Shown: positions 8,429 to 18,471, counted from the stretch's first letter. The stretch: DNA of 64,000 nucleotides from an uncultured Pelagibacteraceae bacterium (GCA_902574705.1 CACGOM010000005.1:1-64000); one strand, 5' to 3'. Numbers and translations: made by a program. Notes: generated from the sequence alone by a model not told the origin.

Positions 8429-9500
8429 TAATATTCACAATACCTATAATGCAAACCAAAAATAAAATTAAATTTGGCATCCATATAGCAATTAAAGTTG
8501 GTATTTTATTATTTGACCCTAGTAAACCAAAAAAATAATATACATAATACATTATAACAGACATTAAAATTCCTATTATAAGCATTAACGTTTTTGATTT
8601 ATTAAAATTTATATTAAACATCAGTATTGAAGATATAACAAAAAATATTATCAAACTAACTGGCATTGACATAATTTTATTAATTTGTATTTCTATATCT
8701 AAAACTGACAAACCCACGTTTTCAAAATCTTTTTTTTGTCTGTAAAGTTTCAAAACGTCTAATGACTCTAGATTTGAGAATAGAGAGTTAATTTTAATAT
8801 AATCGAAATTGGTATCGATAGATAAAGAAGATAACTTATCTTTTTTACCATCGCTTTGTATTATAATAACATCTTCTAATATCCAAGTTTTGTCACGTAT
8901 ATTTGCTTTTTTAGCTATGATGTTTGCCTGATTAATAAATTCCTCATTATATTCAGTAACGACCAAATTTTTTAGTATATTTCTATCGATTTCCTCTGCA
9001 TGAATTATAAATATCTGATCTTGAAATCTATCTTTGATCCACAATCCATTTTCATTAACAACAGCAAGATATTTTTTATCCTCTACATATTCATTTTTAA
9101 ATTCTAAATAAAACTGCTTCATATTAGTAGATAAGAAATGAAATACTGAAATAATAAAAATCCCAATTATAAATACTAGAAGAGAGAGATATGAAATAAT
9201 CTTAAAATTATTAATTCCATTATTTCTAAAAATTAAAATTTCAGCATTATTTTGAAATTTAATAAAAAAAAATTGGGTTGTTATCAAAATAATAAAAGGA
9301 AATATTTCGAATAAAATAGAGGGTAAATTTAAAAAAGTTAATAAAACTGGCAACCCGATTCCAACACCCTCGTTATCATTAAAGAATTTTAATTCCTCTA
9401 AAATATTAAGTACGAAAATCAGCGATGAAAATATTAAACTTATATAAATAAATCTTGTTAAATAAACTTGATATATATGTTTTATATAAATTTTATTCAT
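8418..9500 (-). CDS. lptG: LPS export permease LptG
   Basis: Inner-membrane half of the LptB2FG ABC transporter that extracts lipopolysaccharide and passes it to the periplasmic bridge. The 360-aa protein has the YjgP/YjgQ architecture: three N-terminal membrane spans (about 13-32, 50-80, 100-125), a periplasmic beta-rich domain (about 130-265) and three C-terminal spans (about 275-355). It follows lptF, and its end overlaps lptD by 11 bp. The F/G assignment is by gene order (lptF first) and could in principle be swapped. The ATPase gene lptB is not in this window. Confidence 0.9.
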   Translation of the reverse strand: MNKIYIKHIYQVYLTRFIYISLIFSSLIFVLNILEELKFFNDNEGVGIGLPVLLTFLNLPSILFEIFPFIILITTQFFFIKFQNNAEILIFRNNGINNFKIISYLSLLVFIIGIFIISVFHFLSTNMKQFYLEFKNEYVEDKKYLAVVNENGLWIKDRFQDQIFIIHAEEIDRNILKNLVVTEYNEEFINQANIIAKKANIRDKTWILEDVIIIQSDGKKDKLSSLSIDTNFDYIKINSLFSNLESLDVLKLYRQKKDFENVGLSVLDIEIQINKIMSMPVSLIIFFVISSILMFNINFNKSKTLMLIIGILMSVIMYYVYYFFGLLGSNNKIPTLIAIWMPNLILFLVCIIGIVNINEK

Positions 9501-9504
9501 TAAT

Positions 9505-10638
9505 TTATGATCTCGATCTATTAAAATTTAAAATTGACAAATAAGCGGTAAAAAAAAATAGGGCAGGAAAAAGCAAATATATAATATTATTATTTAATGA
9601 AAAACTTAAAAACTGAACATTAATTTCTGAAATAACTATAATAAGTATACCAGTAAAAAATACTGTTAGTTTTTGAATATAATTCTTAGGACTCTTTTCA
9701 TTTACAAATATTAATGCCGAAGCAATAGTTCCTAAAACTATTATATATAATTGTTTAAATGTTCTATTAAATAATTCTTTGAAGCTTTTAATTGAAGAGT
9801 CCTCATTGCATCTAAAATTGGTAATAGTATAATTTACCTTATCTCCAATAAAAAAATTTTTAACACACGATATTAAAATTTTTGAATTCATTTCTTGAAT
9901 TTTAGGTTTAGTAGTAGATTTAGTCTTCAGATTTGAAAGATTAAAAGTAGTAGTATTAAATTTAATAACTTTAGTGTTATCAACATCGTTTTGTGACATA
10001 TCTAATATAAATCCATATTTTAAATTTAAATATTTGTTTGACCCATCTTCAACAATTTTTCCTGATTTAGCAGATATAATTTGATTGTTTGAAGTTTCTA
10101 TACTGTCTTTTAAAAATATATTTTGAAAATTACCTTGATCATCAATGCTCTCAACAAAAATTGTAAAATTTTTTACAGTATCAATAAATTTTTTTTCATT
10201 AATTAAAGATGTGAACATATCAATATTTGATGATCTTATAAAATCTCTCGAATAATCTTGTGTTTTTGGAATTAAAAAATAAACAAAAATTATTTGCAAT
10301 ATAGTAAGTAAAATTGAAATTTTAATTATAAAATTAATTAATTTAACTTTCCCAATACCATTAATCCAAAAAATTAATATTTCATTGTTTGTCTGGTATT
10401 TATTAATCACAAAAAATAAACTTACAAAAAAAGAAAAAATTATAATTTTAGAAAAAACTTTAGGAAAATTAAGCAATATAAACGAAAAGTATACTTTGAA
10501 ACCATGTCCATCTTTAGATATGAAATCTAAGTAATTAACTGATTGAATAATCCACGTTATCAGTGATAGACTTAAAGAAACTAGGAGAAAAAAGCCAATT
10601 AAGTCGAATAAAAATTTTCTAAATACTATTTTTTCCAT
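9505..10638 (-). CDS. lptF: LPS export permease LptF
   Basis: The second YjgP/YjgQ-family permease subunit of the LptB2FG transporter, 377 aa. Same layout as its neighbour: spans near residues 11-33, 47-80 and 95-125, a soluble periplasmic domain in the middle, then three spans between about 295 and 370. '[12 protein letters not shown]' after span 2 corresponds to the conserved coupling region that reads 'NAEILIFRNNGIN' in LptG here; this shared N-E-x-L-I-x-x-x-x-x-G-x segment is typical for contact with the ATPase. First gene of the leftward operon that ends with rsmA, only 4 bp from lptG. Confidence 0.9.
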   Translation of the reverse strand: MEKIVFRKFLFDLIGFFLLVSLSLSLITWIIQSVNYLDFISKDGHGFKVYFSFILLNFPKVFSKIIIFSFFVSLFFVINKYQTNNEILIFWINGIGKVKLINFIIKISILLTILQIIFVYFLIPKTQDYSRDFIRSSNIDMFTSLINEKKFIDTVKNFTIFVESIDDQGNFQNIFLKDSIETSNNQIISAKSGKIVEDGSNKYLNLKYGFILDMSQNDVDNTKVIKFNTTTFNLSNLKTKSTTKPKIQEMNSKILISCVKNFFIGDKVNYTITNFRCNEDSSIKSFKELFNRTFKQLYIIVLGTIASALIFVNEKSPKNYIQKLTVFFTGILIIVISEINVQFLSFSLNNNIIYLLFPALFFFTAYLSILNFNRSRS

Positions 10639-10652
10639 TGAAATTTTCTTTT

Positions 10653-10680
10653 TTGAAACATATAAGCTACAACCTATACT
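10653..10680 (+). promoter_or_regulatory. Candidate sigma-70 promoter for pepA-ndk
   Basis: A TTGAAA hexamer and a TATACT hexamer are separated by 16 bp in the 55-bp gap between divergent lptF and pepA. Transcription would begin about 7 bp before the pepA ATG, leaving a very short leader. The fit to consensus is good for such A+T-rich DNA, but it has not been tested against background frequency. Confidence 0.4.
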
Positions 10681-10693
10681 ATATTTATTACAA

Positions 10694-12136
10694 ATGACTT
10701 TAAAAATAAATTATTTAGATAAGAAAAAAGACAGTAGCAAGAACAGGGCTTTTTTTGTAGGAAGCGCCTCTAAAACTGGCGATTTTAATGATCAAATAGA
10801 TGAAATAACTTTAAAAAATATTCTAAAATTTAAAAAAGGGAATAATTTTAAAGGTGATAAAATAATTTCTATAAATCAAGAATTTGATAAAAAAATTGTA
10901 TTAATTTACGATATAAAATCAACTAGTGAATTAGAATATGAAAAGTTAGGAGCAAAATTTTTCGATTTTTTAAAAAAAAATGAAATTTATAATATTAAAT
11001 TAATTGCTCCAAAAAAAATAAAACCAATTATTTTTTCATCATTTATACATGGAGCTGAGCTTAAATCCTATGAATTCAACTTATATAAAACAAAAAAAAA
11101 CGAAAAAAATATTAATTTAAATGTTGATAAATCTTTTTTTTCATCGCAATCAAAAAAATTAGATGCTATTTTAAAAGGAGTAAATTTTACAAGAGACTTA
11201 GTTTCAGAACCTGGAAACATTTTACACCCTGATGAGTACGCAAGAAGATTATCAAAATTAAATAAAATTGGTCTTAAAGTAACAGTATATGACGAAAAGA
11301 AATTGAAAAAAATGGGATGCAATGCTTTGCTTGGCGTAGGTCAAGGGAGTATAAGAGGCTCATATCTTGTTACAATCGAATGGAACGGGGATACAAAAAA
11401 ATCAAAACCTCTTGCTTTTGTAGGTAAAGGAGTATGTTTTGATACAGGTGGTATTTCATTGAAACCAGCAAAATTTATGGAAGATATGACTTATGATATG
11501 GCAGGCTCTGCAGTGGTAGCAGGCTTAATGAAAAATTTTGCACTAAGAAAAGCCAAAATAAATGCAGTAGGGGTTGTTGGTTTAGTTGAAAATATGCCAG
11601 GTGGAAATGCACAAAGACCAGGGGACATAGTAAAGTCTTATAGTGGCAAAACTATAGAAATATTAAATACAGACGCAGAAGGAAGATTAGTATTGGCTGA
11701 TGCACTAACTTTTACAGAGAAAAAATTTAAACCAAAATTTATTATAGATCTTGCAACTTTAACTGGAGCAATAATCGTTGCTCTTGGATCAGATCATGCA
11801 GGGCTGTTTTGCAATAATGATAAATTATCTGAGCAATTGCATGAAACTGGTAACAAAGTGGATGAAAAAGTATGGAGATTACCTTTAAACAAAAATTACG
11901 ATAAATTAATGGACTCAAATAATGCCGATATGCAAAATATAAATTATGTGGGAGGCGCTAGCTCAATAACTGCGGCTCAATTTTTACAACGATTTATTCT
12001 GAACAAGACACCTTGGGCACATTTAGATATCGCTGGTATGGCTTTTTCAAAATATGGAGGAGCTCTTAACCCAAGTGGAGCAACAGGTTATGGTGTAAGA
12101 TTATTAAATAAATTCGTGGAGGATAATTATGAATAA
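10694..12136 (+). CDS. pepA: Leucyl aminopeptidase (M17 family)
   Basis: A two-metal exopeptidase that removes N-terminal amino acids in the cytoplasm. The 480-aa protein has a variable N-terminal domain and the conserved catalytic C-terminal half. Diagnostic segments are '[16 protein letters not shown]' (metal and substrate lysine/aspartate), 'YDMAGSA', and the family signature '[14 protein letters not shown]'. The ending '[14 protein letters not shown]' matches the M17 'P-x-G-A-T-G-x-x-V-R-x-L' tail. It overlaps ndk by 8 bp. In some bacteria PepA also binds DNA; nothing in the sequence tells whether that applies here. Confidence 0.95.
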   Translation: MTLKINYLDKKKDSSKNRAFFVGSASKTGDFNDQIDEITLKNILKFKKGNNFKGDKIISINQEFDKKIVLIYDIKSTSELEYEKLGAKFFDFLKKNEIYNIKLIAPKKIKPIIFSSFIHGAELKSYEFNLYKTKKNEKNINLNVDKSFFSSQSKKLDAILKGVNFTRDLVSEPGNILHPDEYARRLSKLNKIGLKVTVYDEKKLKKMGCNALLGVGQGSIRGSYLVTIEWNGDTKKSKPLAFVGKGVCFDTGGISLKPAKFMEDMTYDMAGSAVVAGLMKNFALRKAKINAVGVVGLVENMPGGNAQRPGDIVKSYSGKTIEILNTDAEGRLVLADALTFTEKKFKPKFIIDLATLTGAIIVALGSDHAGLFCNNDKLSEQLHETGNKVDEKVWRLPLNKNYDKLMDSNNADMQNINYVGGASSITAAQFLQRFILNKTPWAHLDIAGMAFSKYGGALNPSGATGYGVRLLNKFVEDNYE

Positions 12137-12539
12137 TTTAGAGAAGACTTTATCAATAATTAAGCCAGATGCTGTTGAAAGAAATTTACAAGAAGAAATA
12201 AAAAAAAATTTCATTGATAATGGATTTGAAATTAAAAACGAGAAAAAGATACAAATCTCTAAAAGTGAAGCAGAAGAATTCTATAAAGTTCATCAGTCCA
12301 AACCTTTTTACGCAGAACTTTGTAATTATCTCTCTTCAGGACCAATAGTAGTTATGGTGCTAGAAAAGAATAATGCAGTAATTGATAATAGAAAGTTAAT
12401 GGGCGCAACAGATCCAACTAAAGCAGACGAAGGTACCTTAAGAAAAAAATACGGCATTTCAATAGATAAAAATTCTGTTCATGGATCGGATAGCATTGAA
12501 AATGCTAAAATTGAGATAAATTTCTTTTTTAAATCTTAG
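12129..12539 (+). CDS. ndk: Nucleoside diphosphate kinase
   Basis: Transfers the terminal phosphate between nucleoside tri- and diphosphates through a phosphohistidine. The 136-aa protein shows '[12 protein letters not shown]' at the N-terminus, '[19 protein letters not shown]' and the active-site 'HGSDS' with the phosphorylated His118. All core elements are in place despite it being slightly shorter than the usual 140-143 aa. The 3' end overlaps the convergent purN gene by 11 bp. Overlap of its start with the pepA end suggests the two are co-transcribed. Confidence 0.97.
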   Translation: MNNLEKTLSIIKPDAVERNLQEEIKKNFIDNGFEIKNEKKIQISKSEAEEFYKVHQSKPFYAELCNYLSSGPIVVMVLEKNNAVIDNRKLMGATDPTKADEGTLRKKYGISIDKNSVHGSDSIENAKIEINFFFKS

Positions 12540-13113
12540 AGAGAATTTGATTAATAGCCTTTGGATAAATTTTATTTTCTATTTTCAAAATTCTTTTCTC
12601 AAGTTTTTTTGGGGTATCTAGTTTATATAACTTGACTTTTTGTTGTAGTATGATTTTTCCTGAATCCAATCTTTTATTCACAAAATGTACTGTACAACCA
12701 GAGTAACTCTCTTTATTTTTTATTACTCGCTCATGCGTATTGAGACCTTTATATTTAGGCAACAAAGATGGATGTATATTAATAATTTTACCATTAAAAT
12801 TTTTGATAAAATTCTTACTTAGTATCTTCAAAAATCCAGCTAAACAAATTAACTTGATATCATTTTGTTTTAAAAGGCTTAATATCTCTTTTTCAGCTTT
12901 GATCGTATTCTCATAATTTACTATTTGAGTAATTATCTTATTTTTTTTAGCAAATTTTACCCCTGGAGCACTTAACTTATTACTCACAACTAATTTTAAA
13001 ATTATTTTAGAATTTTTTTTCTTTGAATACCTAAAAATCGATTTTAAATTTGATCCTCTACCTGAAATAAAAACTGCACAATAAATTTTATTTTTACCAA
13101 TTAATTTTGCCAT
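12529..13113 (-). CDS. purN: Phosphoribosylglycinamide formyltransferase
   Basis: Third step of de novo purine synthesis, using 10-formyl-tetrahydrofolate to formylate GAR. The 194-aa protein has the phosphate-binding 'FISGRGSNLKSI', the folate/catalytic segment 'LAGFLKILSKNFI' and 'KIINIHPSLLPKYKGLNTH', whose Asn and His are catalytic, plus 'SGCTVHFV' near residue 138. It overlaps purM by 20 bp, giving the purM-purN operon order common in Proteobacteria. Confidence 0.96.
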   Translation of the reverse strand: MAKLIGKNKIYCAVFISGRGSNLKSIFRYSKKKNSKIILKLVVSNKLSAPGVKFAKKNKIITQIVNYENTIKAEKEILSLLKQNDIKLICLAGFLKILSKNFIKNFNGKIINIHPSLLPKYKGLNTHERVIKNKESYSGCTVHFVNKRLDSGKIILQQKVKLYKLDTPKKLEKRILKIENKIYPKAINQILSKI

Positions 13114-14113
13114 TTAGTAAAACTTTAGACTGACCATTTATTATTTCTCCAATGATGTAAGGAGAATAATTTTTATTAAAGAATTTTTTTATTTTATTAA
13201 ATTTTGTTTTTTTAATAATAATTATAAATCCAACTCCACAATTAAAAGTTTTTAACATTTCACTTTCATCAATTTTATTTTTTTTTAACCATGAAAATAT
13301 TTTTTTAATTTTAATTTTTCCCAAATCTATATTTGCACATTTATTTTTAGGTATTATTCTTGACAAATTATCTTTAATCCCACCACCAGTTATATGTGCA
13401 CATGCATTTATTAATTTTAAATCGATCAGTTTAGTTATTTCTTTGACGTAGATTTTAGTAGGTTCCAATAGCCATTTTCTTAATTTACGATTTCTTTTGT
13501 AATTTATTTTTTTTTTATTAAGCAAATATCTTACAAGTGAAAATCCATTTGAATGTAACCCTGACGATGGAATTGCAACAACTAAATCGCCTTCTTTTAT
13601 ATTTTTTTTATTTAGAATTTTATTTCTTTCTACTAATCCAACACAAAATCCAGCAATATCAAATTTTCCCTTAGAGTAAGTTCCTGGCATTTCCGCAGTT
13701 TCGCCACCTACTAATTCGCAATTACTAATTTTGCATCCTAAATTTATTCCTTTCAATATATCTCTTAATTTTTTTTGTTGAATTTTATTTATTGAAATAT
13801 AATCAAGAAAAATAAAAGGTTTCCCACCTTGGACTAAAATATCATTTACACTCATTGCAACTAAATCAATACCTATTGTGTCAAACTTGTTAAGTTCATT
13901 TGCAATTTCAATTTTTGTTCCAACACCGTCCGTACTAGCAACAAGATGAACTTTTTTTAGTTTTGAAGGTATTTTTGATATAGATCCAAAATTACCAATA
14001 TTGTTTTTGTTATTTTTGTTCTGTTTTGAAGTTATTTTAGATATAAACCTAACAATTTTATCTGCAGATCTAATGTTAACTCCACTCTTCGCATATGTTA
14101 AGTTATTGTACAT
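13094..14113 (-). CDS. purM: Phosphoribosylformylglycinamidine cyclo-ligase (AIR synthetase)
   Basis: Fifth step of purine synthesis: ATP-dependent closure of FGAM to aminoimidazole ribotide. Family segments include 'HLVASTDGVGTKIEIA', 'VNDILVQGGKPFIFLDY' and 'LVGGETAEMPG', with 'PSSGLHSNGFSLVR' further on. The ORF track begins 13 codons upstream, but PurM proteins start close to the Y-x-x-A-G-V-[ND]-I motif seen here as 'YAKSGVNI'. I therefore place the start at the ATG at 14113, giving 339 aa, the normal length. This leaves only 7 bp to the divergent DUF2066 gene. Confidence 0.94.
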   Translation of the reverse strand: MYNNLTYAKSGVNIRSADKIVRFISKITSKQNKNNKNNIGNFGSISKIPSKLKKVHLVASTDGVGTKIEIANELNKFDTIGIDLVAMSVNDILVQGGKPFIFLDYISINKIQQKKLRDILKGINLGCKISNCELVGGETAEMPGTYSKGKFDIAGFCVGLVERNKILNKKNIKEGDLVVAIPSSGLHSNGFSLVRYLLNKKKINYKRNRKLRKWLLEPTKIYVKEITKLIDLKLINACAHITGGGIKDNLSRIIPKNKCANIDLGKIKIKKIFSWLKKNKIDESEMLKTFNCGVGFIIIIKKTKFNKIKKFFNKNYSPYIIGEIINGQSKVLLNGKINW

Positions 14114-14120
14114 ATTAATT

Positions 14121-15194
14121 ATGAAAAAGAATTCTAAAACATTTCTATACAATTTTTTTATAATAATTTTTATTTATTTATTTATTTTTTCCACAAATAA
14201 AGTTTATGCAAATACCTATAAAATTGAGAATATTGAGATTTCTGATGAATATAACGTTAATTTTAACAAAGATGATATAGTGGACCAGGCTTTTATAAGA
14301 GCCTTTCAAATATTAATAAGCAAAATTACAATATCAAAAGACTATAAATTAATTAAAAATCAAAATTTAAAATTAATTAAAAGTTTTGTTGAAAGCTTTT
14401 CTATTATTAACGAAAAATTTGAAAATAACAAATATATTGGTGTTTTTGAAATAAACTTTAATAAGAATAAAATATTATCTTTTTTAAGAAAAAAAAATAT
14501 CTTCCATTCTAGGATGATCGAGAAAAAAGTTTTATTCATTCCTATTTTTATTAATTTGTATAAGGACAGTTTATTATTATTTAATGAAAATCCCTTTTAT
14601 ACTAATTGGAATTATCAGGAAGAAAATCAATACTTATTACAATATGTAATGCAAAATGAAGATTTAGATGATTATAAATTAATTAAAGATAGACTAGAAT
14701 TTATAGAAAACTATGATTTTAAAGAAATTACCTCTAAATATGAGTTAAATCAAAATTTTATCATTTTAATAGTTTTTGAAGATATTGATAATTTGAAAAC
14801 ATTTTCAAAATTTAATATCAATTCAACTGAGTCAAATTTTAAGCAAGTCTTTCAAACATTTAATTTCGAAGATAAAAAAGAAATTCAAAAACTCATCAAA
14901 CAAATGAAAATTAGATACGATGATGAATGGAAAAAAATAAATTTAATCAATACTTCAATTAAACTTAATATCGAATTAAAATTAGACTCGAAAAATATAT
15001 TGTTATTAGAAAAAATTGAAAAAATATTAAGCGAAATTGAATTAGTTGAAAAATATTACATCAGCAATTTTGATAATAAAATAACAAGTTTATCAATTTT
15101 GAGTAATAGTACACCTGATAAACTTATGAAAGAATTTAGAAAATATGACGTAAATATTTCTGCTCAAAATAACGTATGGTATTTGAATGAATAA
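14121..15194 (+). CDS. Exported DUF2066-family protein, function unknown
   Basis: A predicted secreted or membrane-anchored protein of 357 aa. The ORF track starts at 14001, inside purM; I prefer the ATG at 14121 because it begins a clean signal peptide ('FLYNFFIIIFIYLFIFSTNKVYAN'), whereas the extra 40 residues are antisense to purM. After the signal, the segment 'DDIVDQAFIRAFQILISKIT' resembles the start of DUF2066. In Alphaproteobacteria DUF2066 genes commonly lie between purM and an hda-like gene, exactly as here. No catalytic motif is visible. Its stop overlaps the hda-like start by 8 bp. The family is recognised mainly through this context plus weak sequence similarity. Confidence 0.72.
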   Translation: MKKNSKTFLYNFFIIIFIYLFIFSTNKVYANTYKIENIEISDEYNVNFNKDDIVDQAFIRAFQILISKITISKDYKLIKNQNLKLIKSFVESFSIINEKFENNKYIGVFEINFNKNKILSFLRKKNIFHSRMIEKKVLFIPIFINLYKDSLLLFNENPFYTNWNYQEENQYLLQYVMQNEDLDDYKLIKDRLEFIENYDFKEITSKYELNQNFIILIVFEDIDNLKTFSKFNINSTESNFKQVFQTFNFEDKKEIQKLIKQMKIRYDDEWKKINLINTSIKLNIELKLDSKNILLLEKIEKILSEIELVEKYYISNFDNKITSLSILSNSTPDKLMKEFRKYDVNISAQNNVWYLNE

Positions 15195-15849
15195 ATTAAA
15201 TCAAACTTTGCTAGAATTCGAGTTGGAGCAAAATTTTACAAATGATGATTTTTTTGTATCAAAGTGCAATTATTTTGCATTCAACTTAATTAATACATGG
15301 CCAAAATGGGAAAAAAATATATTGAATATATATGGTGAAAAGTTTTGTGGGAAAAGTCATTTATCAGAGATATTTAAAAAAAAATACAAAGCTGTTATAA
15401 TCAAATCTGATGAAATAAATAATGATTTTTTAAAAAAAATAAGATTCCACGAAAATATAATTTTAGATAATTTAGAATATGTAAATAATGAAGAAATTCT
15501 TTATTCATTATTTAACTTTGTTGAACAATTTAATAAGTATTTAATTATAAATTCAATTAACCCATTAAATTCACTTAAGTTTTCTCTTCCAGATTTAAAC
15601 TCTAGGTTAAAAAATTGTATATTTGCTAAAGTTGAAAAACCCGATGATGATATGATATTCGCACTGGTTTTAAAACATTTTTCGGATAGGCAAATAAAAA
15701 TTGAGAAAAAAATTATTGAATATATAACTAAAAGAATAGAAAGATCGTATGGAAAAATATTTGATTTTATATATAAGGTAGACCAATTTAGTTTGATAAA
15801 CAAAAAACCTATAGATTATAAATCAATAAAAAAAATTTTAGGGGAATAA
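15187..15849 (+). CDS. hda: DnaA-like ATPase, Hda/HdaA-type regulator of replication initiation
   Basis: A 220-aa AAA+ protein resembling DnaA domain III without the DNA-binding domain IV. The Walker A motif is 'GEKFCGKS' (50-57), a Walker B-like 'IILDNLEY' follows near residue 97, and 'LNSRLKNC' and 'RSYGKIFDFIYKVDQFSL' match the later AAA+ box VI/VII and sensor regions. In the known systems Hda binds the sliding clamp and stimulates ATP hydrolysis by DnaA after initiation. The N-terminal 'NQTLLEFELEQNF' could serve as a clamp-binding peptide. It is preceded by the DUF2066 gene and abuts aspS. Confidence 0.82.
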   Translation: MNKLNQTLLEFELEQNFTNDDFFVSKCNYFAFNLINTWPKWEKNILNIYGEKFCGKSHLSEIFKKKYKAVIIKSDEINNDFLKKIRFHENIILDNLEYVNNEEILYSLFNFVEQFNKYLIINSINPLNSLKFSLPDLNSRLKNCIFAKVEKPDDDMIFALVLKHFSDRQIKIEKKIIEYITKRIERSYGKIFDFIYKVDQFSLINKKPIDYKSIKKILGE

Positions 15850-17643
15850 TTGAATAAATATAGATCACATAATTGCAATGAATTAAATTTAAAACATGTA
15901 AATAAATCAGTACTACTTTCTGGCTGGGTTAATAAGAAAAGAGACCATGGAAATTTATTATTTATTGATTTAAGAGATAATTTTGGAATTACGCAATGTA
16001 TAATAGATAAAGATAATAAAAATTTTTCTAAATTAGAGAAAATTCCACTAGAAACTGTTATCAAAATTGAGGGAGTCGTCTTTAAGAGAACATCCGAAAC
16101 TATTAATAATGAGATATCAACGGGTGAAGTAGAGGTAAAAATCAGCTCGTTTGAAATATTGGGAAAAACTAAAGAACTTCCAATGCCAATTTTTTCTGAC
16201 CAAGAGTATGCTGAAGAAATTAGACTTAAATATAGATTTTTAGATTTAAGAAGAAAAAAGATTCATAATAATATACTTTTGAGATCTAAGGTAATTTCAT
16301 TTATTAGAACACAAATGGAAAAATTAGGTTTTAATGAATTTCAAACACCTATTTTAACATCCTCAAGTCCAGAAGGGGCCAGAGATTTTTTAGTTCCTAG
16401 CAGATTAAACCCAGGCAAATTTTATGCACTACCACAAGCACCACAACAATTTAAGCAGCTAATTATGGTATCAGGTTTTGATAAGTATTTTCAAATCGCC
16501 CCATGTTTTAGAGATGAAGATGCAAGAGCAGACAGAAGTCCAGGTGAATTTTATCAATTAGATATAGAAATGTCTTTTGTGGAGCAAGAAGATGTGTTTG
16601 AGGTTATTGAAAAATTAATGGTAAATCTTTTTAAAAAATTTTCAGAAAAAAAAATAGTTTTTGAAAAGTTCCCAAGAATTCCATTTAGAGAAGCTATAAG
16701 TAAGTATGGAACTGATAAACCAGATTTAAGAAATCCTTTAATAATTAATGATATATCCCAAATTTTTTCTAGAGATGACGTTAAGTTTGAAATATTTAAA
16801 AAATTATTTAAATCAGGCTCTTTAATCAAAGCAATAGTGACAAAAAAAACCAATTCAAAGCCTAGAAGTTTCTTTGATAATATTGATAAATGGGCAAAAG
16901 AACAGGGGTGGAATGGATTGGCTTACTTTTCTATTGAAAAAGATCAAAATGATAAATTTATTGGCAAAGGACCCGTTGGAAAATTTTTTTCTGATGAAGC
17001 TATTAAAGAAATAATTAAAATTACTGGTGCAACTATAGGGGATAGTATTTTTATGTCTTGCAGTAAGGAAGCAGAAATTAATGAAATTATGTCAAAATCT
17101 AGAACTAAAATAGCAGAGGATTTGGATATTATAGATCAAAGTTCATTTACATTTTGTTGGATTACTGACTTTCCTATATTTGAATTGGATAAAGAAACAT
17201 CAAAAATAACTTTCAGTCATAATCCATTTTCAATGCCTCAAGGAGATATAAATAATTTAGATTTTTCAAATCCACTTGATTTAAAAGCATATCAATATGA
17301 TATAGTTTGTAATGGAGTTGAGTTGTCTTCAGGAGCTATAAGAAACCATATACCTGAATTGATGTATAAACTTTTTTCAATCGCAGGATATGATAAAAAA
17401 ATTGTTGATGACAAATTTAGTGGAATGATAAATGCATTAAGTTATGGAGCTCCTCCTCATGGAGGTATCGCACCTGGTATTGATAGAATTGTGATGTTAT
17501 TAGCAGACGAAAAAAATATTAGGGAAGTTACTATGTTTCCAATGAATCAAAATGCTCAAGATTTAATGATGAATGCGCCTTCTGAAGTAAATGATCAACA
17601 ATTAAAAGAATTAAATCTTAAAATTATTGAAAAAAAGATATAA
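15850..17643 (+). CDS. aspS: Aspartyl-tRNA synthetase
   Basis: A class II aminoacyl-tRNA synthetase of 597 aa. The N-terminal OB-fold anticodon domain ('VLLSGWVNKKRDHGNLLFIDLRD') leads into the catalytic core with 'QEYAEEIRLKYRFLDLR', 'SSPEGARDFLVPSR', 'ALPQAPQQFKQ', motif 2 'FRDEDARADRSP' and motif 3 'GGIAPGIDRIVML'. The bacterial-type insertion domain is present in the middle. The start is a TTG that directly follows the stop of the hda-like gene; there is no ATG or GTG that would preserve the conserved N-terminus, so TTG is the likely initiator. The 3' end abuts the convergent gene with no gap. Confidence 0.96.
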   Translation: MNKYRSHNCNELNLKHVNKSVLLSGWVNKKRDHGNLLFIDLRDNFGITQCIIDKDNKNFSKLEKIPLETVIKIEGVVFKRTSETINNEISTGEVEVKISSFEILGKTKELPMPIFSDQEYAEEIRLKYRFLDLRRKKIHNNILLRSKVISFIRTQMEKLGFNEFQTPILTSSSPEGARDFLVPSRLNPGKFYALPQAPQQFKQLIMVSGFDKYFQIAPCFRDEDARADRSPGEFYQLDIEMSFVEQEDVFEVIEKLMVNLFKKFSEKKIVFEKFPRIPFREAISKYGTDKPDLRNPLIINDISQIFSRDDVKFEIFKKLFKSGSLIKAIVTKKTNSKPRSFFDNIDKWAKEQGWNGLAYFSIEKDQNDKFIGKGPVGKFFSDEAIKEIIKITGATIGDSIFMSCSKEAEINEIMSKSRTKIAEDLDIIDQSSFTFCWITDFPIFELDKETSKITFSHNPFSMPQGDINNLDFSNPLDLKAYQYDIVCNGVELSSGAIRNHIPELMYKLFSIAGYDKKIVDDKFSGMINALSYGAPPHGGIAPGIDRIVMLLADEKNIREVTMFPMNQNAQDLMMNAPSEVNDQQLKELNLKIIEKKI

Positions 17644-18471
17644 TTATTTTTTTTTACCTTTTAAATTAAGCTTGATATCTGAAAGATCTACAAGCTTTTC
17701 TCTATAATTGTTTCTGACAAAACCTTTGCTAGTAATATCTTTAACTAATTTGATAAAATGATTCTGTTCATCATTATTTTGTTCACTATCCTCTTCAGAA
17801 TTTTTTTGAGCTATAGAAGGTGTATGAGCAAGATCTTCTCTACTCAAGTAGGAAATTGCAAGTTCTCGAAATATATAATCTAAAATAGAGGATGCACTTA
17901 ATATTCTATCGTTACCTTTAACTTTGCCTGATGGTTCAAATTTAGTACCTATAAAAGCACTTACAAATTCGTCTAGTGGTACCCCGTATTGTAGTCCTAA
18001 AGAAACTGCTATTGCAAAATTGTTCATTAAAGCTTTAACAAGCTCACCTTCTTTAGAGGTATCAATAAATATTTCACCTATTTTTCCATCTTCATATTCA
18101 CCTGTATGCAGATAAACTTTATGATCTCCAATAGTAGCTTTTTGTATGTATCCTTTTCTTCTATCTGGCATGCTAAATCTTTTAGTAATCTTTTCTTTAA
18201 ATGAATTATTTAAAACAATGTTTTTTGTTATGCTGCCTTGATTTTTACCGTCTTTTAAACTTTCTTTTGAGATATCATACTTAATTTCAATATTATCATT
18301 ATTTTTTTCAAGATTTTTTGTATTCCTTTTATCAAATTTAACATCTAGAATTTCGAACTCACCATCTTCTCTGCCATCAAGCTGATCTAGCTGATTCTTG
18401 TTAATATCATCTAAATAATGCTTAACTTTAAAACTACATGTGTAATAAGTCTCTACGATATATTTTGCCAT
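17644..18471 (-). CDS. Orphan protein resembling the C-terminal region of class II (B12-dependent) ribonucleotide reductase
   Basis: A 275-aa protein with no catalytic barrel. The segment from about residue 95 to 215 ('[26 protein letters not shown]', '[12 protein letters not shown]', '[21 protein letters not shown]', '[24 protein letters not shown]') closely follows the C-terminal, TSCPD-containing part of alphaproteobacterial NrdJ. 'SKGFVRNNY' near the end matches the NrdJ tail. The ATP-cone, the 10-stranded barrel and the active-site cysteines of a reductase are absent; only one Cys (position 12) is visible. The first 90 residues are charged and unlike anything I recognise. No nrd gene is nearby. 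It may be a stand-alone regulator or remnant domain; the role is unknown. Confidence 0.75.
   Translation of the reverse strand: MAKYIVETYYTCSFKVKHYLDDINKNQLDQLDGREDGEFEILDVKFDKRNTKNLEKNNDNIEIKYDISKESLKDGKNQGSITKNIVLNNSFKEKITKRFSMPDRRKGYIQKATIGDHKVYLHTGEYEDGKIGEIFIDTSKEGELVKALMNNFAIAVSLGLQYGVPLDEFVSAFIGTKFEPSGKVKGNDRILSASSILDYIFRELAISYLSREDLAHTPSIAQKNSEEDSEQNNDEQNHFIKLVKDITSKGFVRNNYREKLVDLSDIKLNLKGKKK

Noticed and set aside
14001-14120. 40-residue N-terminal extension of the DUF2066 protein given by the ORF track
   Set aside because: It is antisense to the conserved purM N-terminus, and the downstream ATG at 14121 opens a proper signal peptide.
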